Shown here: positions 45,520-54,823 of the stretch, one piece after another | Numbering within the stretch: the stretch's first letter is position 1 | How the letters are laid out: the number at the start of each line of letters is the position of its first letter | DNA from: Ovis canadensis | Taxonomy: Eukaryota > Chordata > Mammalia > Artiodactyla > Bovidae | Assembly (NCBI RefSeq): GCF_042477335.2 | Contig: NC_091255.1 | Location: forward strand, 14,610,501 to 14,674,500 | DNA: 64,000 nucleotides | Direction of reading: 5' to 3' | Program-made: the position numbers and the translations under genes | The notes under the pieces: generated by a model | What the model was told of the DNA's origin: nothing | Seen by the model: the letters and a program-made list of their open reading frames with translations, nothing else | Databases searched by the model: none

Positions 45520-46745
45520 GCCCACTTTCACCACTACAATTCAACATAGTTCTGGAAGTTTTGGCCACAGCAATCAGAGCAGAAAAAGAAATAAAAGGAA
45601 TCCAAATTGGAAAAGAATAAGTAAAACTCTCACTGTTTGCAGATGACATGATCCTCTACATAGAAAACCCTAAAGACCTAAAAACCCTAAAACCCCAGAA
45701 AATTACTGGAGCTAATCAATGAATATAGTAAAGTTGCAGGATATAAAATCAACACACAGAAATCCCTTGCATTCCTATACACTAATAATGAGAAAGTAGA
45801 AAAAGAAATGAAGGAAACAATTCCATTCACCATTGCAACGAAAAGAATAAAATACTTAGGAATATACCTACCTAAAGAAACTAAAGACCTATATATAGAA
45901 AACTATAAAATACTGATGAAAGAAATCAAAGAGGACACTAATAGATGGAGAAATATACCATATTCATGGATCAGAAGAATCAATACAGTGAAAATGAGTA
46001 TACTACCCAAAGCAATTTACAAATTCAATGCAATCCCTATCAAGCTACCAGCAATATTTTTCACAGAACTTGAACAAATAATTTCAAGATTTGTATGGAA
46101 ATACAAAAAAACCTCGAATAGCCAAAGCAATCTTGAGAAAGAAGAATGGAACTGGAGGAATCAACTTGCCTGACTTCAGGCTCTACTACAAAGCCACAGT
46201 CATCAAGACAGTATGGTACTGACACAAAGACACAAATATAGATCAATGGAACAAAATAGAAAGCCCAGAGATAAATCCACACACATATGGACACCTTATC
46301 TTTGACAAAGGAGGCAAGAATATACAATGGAGTAAAGACAATCTCTTTAACAAGTGGTGCTGGGAAAACTGGTCAACCACTTGTAAAAGAATGAAACTAG
46401 ATCACTTTCTAACATCGCACACAAAAATAAACTCAAAATGGATTAAAGATCTAAATGTAAGACCAGAAACTATAAAACTAGAGGAGAACATAGGCAAAAG
46501 AGGAGAACATAGGCAAAAGAGGAGAACATAGGCAAAACACTCTCCGACATAAATCACAGCAGGATCCTCTATGATCCACCTCCCAGAATTCTGGAAATAA
46601 AAGCAAAAATAAACAAATGGGATCTAATTAAAATTAAAAGCTTCTGCACAAGAAAGGAAACTATAAGCAAGGTGAAAAGACAGCCTTCTGAATGGGAGAA
46701 AATAATAGCAAATGAAGCAACTGACAAACAACTAATCTCAAAAAT
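45520..46745 (+). mobile_element. Twin-primed L1, inverted 5' part (ORF2 RT region)
   Basis: Plus-strand L1 ORF2 runs from the segment just before the RT catalytic box (CCCACTTTCACCACTAC) with FADD intact near 45640 ([10 protein letters not shown]), through [14 protein letters not shown] and [20 protein letters not shown] segments (open frame 45808-46173), to AACTAATCTCAAAAATA. About 50-60 bp of L1 between this end and the antisense half is missing. The frame is broken by a stop near 45618 and by a 19-bp triplication. Confidence 0.92.
46481..46537 (+). repeat. 19-bp unit in three perfect tandem copies
   Basis: GAGGAGAACATAGGCAAAA occurs at 46481-46499, 46500-46518 and 46519-46537, inside L1 ORF2 coding sequence where other L1 copies have one. 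The extra 38 bp shift the reading frame. Confidence 0.97.
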
Positions 46746-46759
46746 ATAAATTGTATTTA

Positions 46760-46989
46760 AAATAAAACAGATTGTGATTTTAGTAGACACAAATAATTCT
46801 GAAACTTGGACAAATTGCTGCTTTTGATAGATTTTAAATTTCTCTTTTCTGATTTAATCTCAGAATTTTAAACTTAGAAATTCTCTTCCAAAATCTTTCT
46901 GTCATACACAGTCACATTTTTCTTTCAATTTTTAAGAATTTTTCTTTTCCTTTTATCAGTTTCCCTGTTCTTACCTTCACTTTTCTTGC
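46760..46989. other. Single-copy non-coding DNA
   Basis: A T-rich stretch. No feature was recognised. Confidence 0.45.
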
Positions 46990-47215
46990 CCAGGTAATAA
47001 TGGTAGTAACTTATCTTTGCATGGTGTTTTAATGTACAAAATGCTTCTACATAATAGTTTTTATTTATCCTTCTCAAGAATTAGAAGATAGATACAGGCT
47101 TATTTTCTGATTTTACGGATGGCATAAGACCCAGAGTTGTTAGGTGAGCCATACAAGGCCACGTAGCTAGTAACCAGATATGAACCTGTCGACTTTGATG
47201 AACTCAGTACCAAAA
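46990..47215 (-). mobile_element. MIR SINE remnant, antisense
   Basis: The order 'taataatggtagtaacttatc', 'ctgattttacggatggcataag' and 'caaggccacgtagctagtaaccag' is the complement of MIR. Confidence 0.75.
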
Positions 47216-47734
47216 TATGCAGCTTGCTTCAATTCAGAAGTAACTTCTCTTTCCCCAAGCTAAGCAAAACTAGTGCAAAGCCGCTGTGTGCTATTCTATG
47301 TGCTACTTCAGGAATAACATGGATTTTGGAGGCAGATAGTATTGGATTAAAATTTCTGCTCCTCCCCACTGTCATTCATTGACTTAGGAGATAGCCATCA
47401 AATGCCTGCCATGTGGTACTGCTTTGTACCACACTGCAGATATGCAGGGACTGGGAATTTGGAGCTGCTGGTTCAATAAATGAGCTTCTTGAACAACAAA
47501 CCATATTCACTGATGATAATAAACTCATAGTATATAATGAAATGGCAGCTGAAGATCTCTACAAAGAAAGTAAAGTAGGATGAAGGAATACAACGATGTT
47601 ATGGTGGAGGGCATCCAGGGGTGATGTGATGTACTTTAGATAAATAGAATATGGAAAGTCTCTCTTCCAGAACTAACAATCAAGTGGAAATAGAAATAAA
47701 ATGAGAGATTGTGTCCTGGAAATATCTGGAGGAG
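47216..47734. other. Mostly single-copy DNA
   Basis: A weak MIR-like block ('aacatggattttggaggcag', near 47320) may be an old SINE. No gene was recognised. Confidence 0.4.
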
Positions 47735-47960
47735 AAATGGACCAAAGAGTGTTTCTCAAAGCTCAAGCACATTAAAATTGTTTGGGGAGCTCTAAGGATA
47801 TTAGCTGCCATTCATGGGGTCGTAAAGAGTCGGACATGACTGAGCGACTGAACTGAATTGAAGGACATTAGCAAGATTTAATTGGAGCCCAAATCTAATT
47901 GAGTTGTGGTGGAACTTGAAGGGATGGTCCTTTGGAAAAACTCCCCTCTCACATAGAGGT
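47735..47960 (+). mobile_element. MER5-like DNA transposon remnant, split by a BovB stub
   Basis: The stretch 'gtttctcaaagctcaagcacattaaaattgtttggggagctc' resembles the start of MER5-type hAT remnants. It is interrupted at 47806-47860 by a short BovB insertion. Confidence 0.45.
47806..47860 (+). mobile_element. 55-bp BovB 3' stub with 12-bp target duplication
   Basis: Only the last 55 bp of BovB are present (ATTCATGGGGTCGTAAAGAG to GAGCGACTGAACTGAATTG). They lie between AAGGATATTAGC (47794-47805) and AAGGACATTAGC (47861-47872), one mismatch in 12. It is an extremely 5'-truncated target-primed insertion. Confidence 0.9.
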
Positions 47961-47989
47961 TGATTATTCTGTCCTCCCTACTTTTGTGT

Positions 47990-48260
47990 ATGTTGAAATG
48001 CTAGTGCACCAGAATCACCTGCAGGGCCTGTTAAAATTCACAGTAAGAACCCAAATCCCAATTTTGATTCAGTGTGTCTGGATTCAAAGTTTGCTTTTAA
48101 CTTCTTTTTTCTTTCCACTTCCCCATTTCTCTCTTTCTCCTCCTTCTTCCCTTCCCCTTCTTCCTCCTTCCTCTTTTCCATTTTCTTTTTAACCAGTTCT
48201 CTGGTTACATAGAAATTCCTGGTCCAGGGACCAGACTTTGATAACCATTGATGTATGCAG
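47990..48260 (+). mobile_element. MER5A-like DNA transposon remnant with pyrimidine tract
   Basis: The start 'tagtgcaccagaatcacctgcagggcctgttaaaa' and the end 'ccagggaccagactttgataaccattg' match the two ends of MER5A-type non-autonomous hAT elements. The middle is expanded by a C/T tract. Confidence 0.65.
48097..48190. repeat. Polypyrimidine (C/T) tract
   Basis: About 90 bp of nearly pure C/T with imperfect CTTCC units. Such tracts can be unstable or form triplex DNA (general knowledge). Confidence 0.93.
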
Positions 48261-48660
48261 AGCATCTTGCATGGTGCTCAAGGAGGTTCTGACTTTGGAG
48301 TCAGGAGAGGGCCCTAGAGATGAGAAATGGTGGGAAGTGAAAGGTAAGAGTGAAAGTAAAAGAGTGTCTTAAGATGAAAGCAACATCTACTTTAAGACTC
48401 ACTTTCCCTGATTTTTAAATTAGTGGCCACTTGGGAGTGAATGTGGTTCCCTGAACAGTGCTGAGTTCTCCTGGCAAGATAGGGTCATAGATCACTTGCA
48501 GAAGTTTTCCAGGGAACTACAGTCAGGTCTAGATGGAGCTTTAGGCTGGTTCCTATGTCAGTAGACACAGTGACATGACTGTCGGTTTGCAGATGCTCAC
48601 ATCATTGACTCTGACCAAGAAAATGTTGGTATAAAAAAGATCTGGGGGGAAGAAAGATCT
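48261..48660. other. Single-copy non-coding DNA
   Basis: No feature was recognised. Confidence 0.45.
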
Positions 48661-48776
48661 GGGAATTCCCTGGAAGTCCAGGGGATAGGACTCTGTACTT
48701 TCACTGTTGAAGTCATGGATTTGATCCCTGGGCGGGGAACTAAGACCCCCACAAGCCACATAACGTGGCAAAAACC
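48661..48776 (+). mobile_element. CHR-type SINE
   Basis: The tRNA-derived head (GGGAATTCCCTGGAAGTCCA), B-box-like GATTTGATCCCTGG and the GGGGAACTAAGACCCCCACA body identify a CHR SINE. AAGATCT-type repeats flank it (near 48654 and 48777) as a probable target duplication. Confidence 0.85.
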
Positions 48777-49572
48777 AAGATCTGGTTGATGGTTGACTTC
48801 TTATGTTTTTTAAGCCCACTGTCTGGCACTGTGAGAGGGGCCTGTGTTTGTTCTTTCATAGGTCTTCTAATCAGTGAGTTTGGTGAGGGGCAGACTATTT
48901 TTCCCCAGGGACTGTTTGTTCTTTCCTAGCCTATGCTGGCAATCTACTAAACTGTTGAAAGCCTGGTCTCTTGAGTAAAACTCTGTGGCTTGCCAGGCTG
49001 GGCTGAGAAAAAGTTTGACCTTTCAGAGGGAAGCAGATATTTAATTGCCGTGAGAACACACTTACCTCCATGAAAGAGAAGTTTCCACTCCCATTCTCAA
49101 GGTGGGGTCACAATCTGATAGCATCATGGGATTTTTTACTTCTGGATGACAGGACTATTCTACTTTCTCCCACCCTTCTATGTACCAGCATGATTGTTGG
49201 AACAGTTACTGTACCCAGGACACTTAATAGAGCCTATTTATTCATGGGTAAAATCACCACAGCTTAAAGCTGAGCACCTGATGTGGCCTCCTTCTATTTC
49301 CTGCCACTGATCAAGGCCACATTTCTCTCTCTCTCACCCCTATTCCTTCATCCTGGAGATCCCTGAGCATACAACTTGATAGACAGACATGTCAGTGCCC
49401 CAGTTCTCTTTCAGAAGGAGGGTGTGGTATCAGGAAGTATGAAGATGCTGGTTTCAAGATGTAGCTTTGAGGGAATGAAGGGAGAGGGATGAGGAAGATT
49501 CCCTACTTCTGTCTGCAGATAAAAGTATAATTTTTGCCTCACTCAGCCTTGCCCATCAGAGGAAGAACAAAT
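48777..49572. other. Single-copy non-coding DNA
   Basis: No gene was recognised. The open frame 49070-49267 has no recognisable domain. Confidence 0.45.
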
Positions 49573-49600
49573 AAACAACAACAACAACAACAACAACAAA
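49573..49600. repeat. (AAC)n microsatellite
   Basis: About eight AAC units at the 5' edge of the L1. Confidence 0.95.
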
Positions 49601-49763
49601 ACTCAGCATAAGTCTCACCCTATACCAAGCTCACACAAGCTACTCGACCAACCTTAGAGGACAGAAATCAAAAGGAAGAAAGAATTCAACCTTCTTCAAG
49701 GAAAGAATTCAACCTTCTTTGAAGCCTGGGAAAAGGAAACCTCAAACACAATAACTTAAAAAA

Positions 49764-50630
49764 ATGAAAAGACAGGGAAATACTGCACAGATGAAGGAAC
49801 AAACAAGACACACAGAAGTCCAAATAAATGAAGAAAAAATAGGAAAATTACCTGAAAATGAATTCAGAATAATGATAGTAAAGATGATCAAAAACCTTGA
49901 AAACAAAATGGAGAAAATGTAGGCATCAATTAACAAAGACTTAGAAGAATTAAAGAATAAACATACAGAGATGAACAACACAATTACTGAAATTAAGAAT
50001 ACTCTAGAAGAAATCAGTAGCAAAATATCTGAAGCAGAAGAAAGAATCAGTGAGCTGGAAGATAAAATGGTGGAAATAACTTCTGAAGAGGAGAATAAAG
50101 TAAAAAGAAGGAAAAGAGCTGAGGACAGTCTCAGAGGTCTCTGAGACCATTTCAAACATTTATAGGAGTCCCAGAAGAAGAAGAGAAAAAGAAAGGATAT
50201 GAGAAAATTTTTGAAGAGATTATAGTTGAAAATGGACTCAGTGTGGAAAAAGAAATAATCAAGTCCAAGAGGCAGAAAGAGTCCCATACAGGATAAACCT
50301 AAAGAGAAGCATACTAATCAAATTAACAAATATTAAACAGAAACAGAAAATATTAAAAGCAGCAAGGGAGAGGTCACATGTAACATACAATGGAAACCCC
50401 ATACTCTTAACAACTGAACTTTCAGCAGAAACTCTGTAGGCCAGAAGGGAATGGCAGGATATATTTAAAGTACTGAAAAGGAAAAATATACAACCAATAT
50501 TATTGTATTCAGCAAGGATCTCATTCAAAACTGAGGGAGAAATAAAAAGCTTTTCAGATAAGCAGAAGTTAAGAGACTAGAGTACACAAAACCAGCTTTA
50601 CAAAAAATGTTAAACAGACTTATATGGTCA
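49764..50630 (+). pseudogene. L1 ORF1 (RNA-binding protein), broken
   Basis: From ATG at 49764 the frame reads MKRQGNTAQMKEQTR, then KLPENEFRIMIVKMIKNLEN, and hits TAG at 49920. Coiled-coil heptads follow (KDLEELKNKHTEMNNTITEI, SEAEERISELEDKMVEI), then a TGA near 50142 and shifted RRM and C-terminal parts (AETL*ARREWQDIFKVLK region). Active ORF1p coats L1 RNA. This copy has several stops and frameshifts. Confidence 0.92.
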
Positions 50631-51046
50631 AGAAATACAATAGAAGAAAAAAGATCTACAAAATCAACCCCGAACAATTAGAAAATGGCAAAAGGAACGT
50701 ATAGATCAATAATTACTTTAAATGTAAATGGATTAAATGGTCCAACCAAAAGACATAGACTGGCTGAATGGATACAAAAACAAGACCCATATATATGTTG
50801 TCTACAAGAAACCCACTTCAGACCTCAAAACACATATAGATTGAAAGTGAGAGGATGGAAAACTATATTCCATGCAAATGGGAAGCAAAACAAAGCTGAA
50901 GTAGCAATCCTTATATCAGACAAAATAGACCTTAAAATAAAGAAGATTACAAGAGATAACGAAGGACACTACATAATAATCAAAGGATCAATCCAAGAGG
51001 AAGACACAAAAATTGTAAATATCTATGCATCCAAGACAGGCGGGTC

Positions 51047-51271
51047 ATGGTGGAGAAGTCTGACAGAATGTGGTCCACTGGAGAAAGGAATGGCAAACTA
51101 CTTCAGTATTCTTGCCTTGAGAACCCCATGAATACTAGGAAAAGGCAAAATGATAGGATACTGAAAGAGGAACTCCTCAGGTCAGTAGGTGCCCAATATG
51201 CTACTGGAGATCAGTGGAGAAATAACTCCAGAAAGAATGAAGGGATGGAGCCAAGCAAAAACAAGACCTAG
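51047..51271 (+). pseudogene. Small upstream BovB open frame (possible ORF1 relic)
   Basis: 74 codons: MVEKSDRMWSTGERNGKLLQ, then YSCLENPMN, then QWRNNSRKNEGMEPSKNKT. The same frame is open at 40185-40436 in the other 5'-complete BovB, with the matching NGKPLQYSCLEKPMNS and EWRNNSRKNEETEP segments. RTE elements can have a short ORF1, but no domain is recognisable. Conservation may only reflect shared ancestry of the DNA. Confidence 0.4.
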
Positions 51272-51350
51272 TTGTGGATGTGACTAGTGATAGAAGCAAG
51301 GTCTGATGCTGTAAGAGCAATATTGCATAAGAACCTGGAATGTCAGGTCC

Positions 51351-51827
51351 ATGAATCAAGGCAAATTGGGAGTGGTCAAACAAGAGATGGCAAGAGTGAA
51401 CGTTGACATTCTAGGAATCAGTGAACTAAAATGGACTGGAATGGGTGAATTTAACTCAGATGACCATTATACCTACAACTGTGGGCAGGAATCCCTTAGA
51501 AGAAATGGAGTAGCCATTATGGTCAACAAAAGAGTCCAAGATGCAGTACTTGGATGCAATCTCAAAAACGACAGAATGATCTCTGTTCGTTTCCAAGGCA
51601 AACCATTCAATATCACTGTAATCCAAGTCTATGCCCCAACCAGTAACGCTGAAGAAGCTGAAGTTAAACAGTTCTATGAAGACCTACAAGACCTTTTAGA
51701 ACTAACACCCAAACAAGATGTCCTTTTCATTATAGGGGACTGGAATGCAAAAGTAGGAAGTCAAGAAACACCTGGAGTAACAGGCAAATTTAGCCTTGGA
51801 ATACAGAATGAGCAGGACAAAGACTAA
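51351..51827 (+). pseudogene. BovB apurinic-endonuclease domain, intact piece
   Basis: A 158-residue frame holds KQEMARVNVDILGISELKWT, MGEFNSDDHYTYNCGQESLR, QGKPFNITVIQVYAPTSNAE and DVLFIIGDWNAKVGSQETPG, i.e. most of the APE-like fold including SELKW and GDWNAK. A frameshift near 51815 gives an early stop after NEQDKD. The rest of the domain (FCQENALVIANTL, near 51833-51870) is in another frame. Confidence 0.92.
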
Positions 51828-52082
51828 TAGAGTTTTGCCAAGAAAATGCACTGGTCATAGCAAACACCCTCTTCCAACAACACAAGAGAAGACTCTACAC
51901 ATGGACATCACCAGATGGTCAACACTGAAATCAGATTGATTATATCCTTTGCAGCCAAAGATGGAGAAGCTCTATATAGTCAACAAAAACAAGACCAGGA
52001 GGTGACTGTGGCTCAGATCATGAACTTATTATAACCAAATTCAGACATAAATTGAAGAAAGTAGGGAAAACCACTAGACCGT

Positions 52083-52510
52083 TCAGTTCAGTTCAGTTCA
52101 GTCGTTCAGTTGTGTCCGACTTTTTGCGACCCCATGAATCGCAGCACACCAGGCCTCCCTCTCCATCACCATCTCCCGGAGTTCACTCAGACTCACGTCC
52201 ATCGAGTCAGTGATGCCATACAGCCATCTCATCCTGGGTCGTCCCCTTCTCCTCCTGCCCCCAATCCTTCCCAGCATCAGAGTCTTTTCCAATGAATCAA
52301 CTCTTCGCATGAGGTGGCCAAAGTACTGGAGCTTCAGCTTTAACATCATTCCTTCCAAAGAAATCCCAGGGTTTATCTCCTTCAAAATGGACTGGTTGGC
52401 TCTCCTTGCAGTCCAAGGAACTCTCAAGAGTCTTCTCCAACACCACAGTCCAAAAGCATCAATTCTTCGGTGCTCAGCCTTTTTCACAGTCCAACTCTCA
52501 CATCCATACT
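52083..52510 (-). mobile_element. Antisense BovB 3' end nested in BovB
   Basis: The complement of the last about 425 bp of BovB, starting with repeated TTCAG units. The host BovB reading (CCACTAGACCGTTCAG ... TCAGGTATGACC) is interrupted exactly here, with only (T)TCAG shared at the edges. This is the innermost layer of an L1 > BovB > BovB nest. Confidence 0.92.
52098..52487 (-). pseudogene. BovB C-terminal coding piece, uninterrupted
   Basis: 129 residues on the minus strand: [60 protein letters not shown], ending SRTQLND with the natural stop. No frame damage, so this is one of the youngest BovB insertions here. It is only a C-terminal tail and does not encode a working enzyme. Confidence 0.92.
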
Positions 52511-54383
52511 CAGGTATGACCTAAATCAAATCCCTTATGATTATACAGAGGAAGTGAGAAATAGATTTAAGGGCCTAGATCTGATAGATAGAGTGCCTGA
52601 TGAACTATGGACTGAGGATTGTGACATTGTACAGAAATGCAAAAAAAACAAAATGGCTGTCTGGGGAGGCCTTACAAATAACTGAAAAGAAGAGAAGTGA
52701 AAAGCAAAGGAGAAAAGGAAAGATATAAGCATCTGAATGCAGAGTTCCAATGAATAGCAAGAAGAGATAAGACAGCTTTCCTAGTGATCAATGCAAAGAA
52801 ATAGAGGAAGAGAACAGAATGGGAAAGACTAGAGATCTCTTTAAAAAAATTAGAGATACTAAGGGAACATTTCATGCAAAGATGGGCTCAATAAAGGACA
52901 GGAATGGTATGGACTTAACAGAAGCAGAAGATGTTAAGAAGAGGTGGCAGGAATACACAGAAGAACTGTACAAAAAAGATCTTCAAGACCAAGATAATCA
53001 CGATGGTGTAATCACTCACCTAGAGCCAGACATCCTGGAATGTGAAGTCAAGTGGGCCTTGGAAAGCATCACTACAAACAAAGCTAGTGGAGGTGATGGA
53101 ATTCCAGCTGAACTATTTCAAATCCTGAAAGATGATGCTGTGAAAGTGCTGAACTCAATATGCCAGCAAATTTGGAAAACTCAGCAGTGGCCACTGGAAA
53201 AGGTCGGTTTTCATTCCAATCCCAAAGAAAGGCAATGCCAAAGAATGTTCAAACTACCATACAAATGTACTCATCTCACACGCTAGTAAAGTAATGCTCA
53301 AAATTCTCTAAGCCAGGCCTTAGCAATATGCGAACTGTGAACTTCCAGATGTTCAAGCTGGTTTTAGAAAAGGCAGAGGAACCAGAGATCAAATTGCCAA
53401 CATCCGCTGGATCATGGAAAAAGAAAGAGAGTTCCAGGAAAACATCTATTTCCGTTTTATTGACTATGCCAAAGCCTTTGACTGTGTGGATCACAATAAA
53501 CTGCGGAAAATTCTGAAAGAGATGGGAATACTAGACCACCTGACCTACCTCTTGAGAAACCTATATGCAGGTCAGGAAGCAATAGAACTGGACGTGGAAC
53601 AACAGACTGGTTTCAGATTGGAAAAGGAGAATATCAATATATATTGTCACCCTGCTTATTTAACTTCTATGCAGAGTACATCATGAGAAAAGCTGGACTG
53701 GAAGAAGCACAAGCTGGAATCAAGATTGCTGGGAGAAATATCAATAACTTCAGATATGCAGATGACAGACTTTATTTTTGGGGCTCCAAAATCACTGCAG
53801 ATAGTGACTGCAGCCATGAAATTGTAAGACACTTATTCCTTGGAAGAAAAGTTATGACCAACATAAATAGCCTATTGAAAGCAGAGACATTACTTTGCCA
53901 ACAAAGGTCCATCTAGTGAAGGCTATGGTTTTTCCTCTGGTCATGGATGTGAGAGTTGGACTGTGAAGAAGGCTGAGCGCTGAAAAATTGATGCTTTTGA
54001 ACTGTGGTGTTGGAAAAGACTCTTGAGAGTCTCTTGGACTGCAAGGAGATCCAACCAGCCCATTCTGAAGGAGATCAACCCTGGGATTTCTTTGGAAGGA
54101 ATGATGTTAAAGATGAAACTCCAGTACTTTGGCCACCTCATGGGAAGAGTTGATTCACTGGAAAAGACTCTGATGCTGGGAAGGATTGGGGGCAGGAGGA
54201 GAAGGGGACGAGAAGGAGAAGAGGATGAGATGGCTGGATGGCATCACTGACTCGATGGACTTGAATCTGAGTGAACTCCGGGAGATGGTGATGGACAGGG
54301 AGGCCTGGTGTACTGTGATTCATGGGATTGCAAAGAGTGGGACACAACTGAAAGACTGAACTGTAGTGAACTGATGCATCCAA

Positions 54384-54823
54384 CATATGCCCGCCTGAAT
54401 ACATAAGACAAGGAGTAATAGACATATAAAGATAAACTGACAATAACCCAAAATTAGTAGGGGACTTTAGCACCCCACTCACACCAATGGACAGATCATC
54501 AAAACAGAAAATTAATAAGGAAACACAAGTCTTAAATGATACTTTAGATGAGATGGATCTCATTGATATCTTCAGGACATTTCATACAAATGCAGAAGAG
54601 TACACCTTCTTCCCAAGTACACGTGGAACATTCTCCAGGATAGACCACATCTTGGGTCACAAATCAAACCTCAGTAAATTTAAGAAAATTAAAATCATAT
54701 CAAGCTTCTCCATTCACAATGCTATGAGACTAGATATCAATTAGAGGAAAAAAACTGTAAGAAATACAAACACATGGAGATTAAACAACATGTTTCTGAA
54801 TAACTAATAGGTTATTGAAGAAA
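54384..54823 (+). other. L1 ORF2 endonuclease C-terminal segment after the BovB
   Basis: L1 coding sequence resumes with 'caacatatgcccgcctgaatac', i.e. the part that normally follows NIYAP. The readable piece at 54487-54744 includes LNDTLDEMDLIDIFRTFH and FSRIDHILGHKSNLSKFK, the end of the endonuclease domain with the conserved DHI(L) segment. Confidence 0.88.

Larger units (their letters stand above)
51035..54373 (+). mobile_element. Near-full-length BovB inserted in L1 ORF2
   Basis: It begins at GACAGGCGGGTCATGG and ends at a BovB 3' tail (CTGAACTGTAGTGAACTG). ATGCATCCAA at 51025-51034 and 54374-54383 is a 10-bp target duplication, and L1 ORF2 resumes right after it. About 3.34 kb, including an antisense BovB at about 52083-52510. 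Unlike the copy at 37172-41399 it lacks the L1-like leader. Confidence 0.93.
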
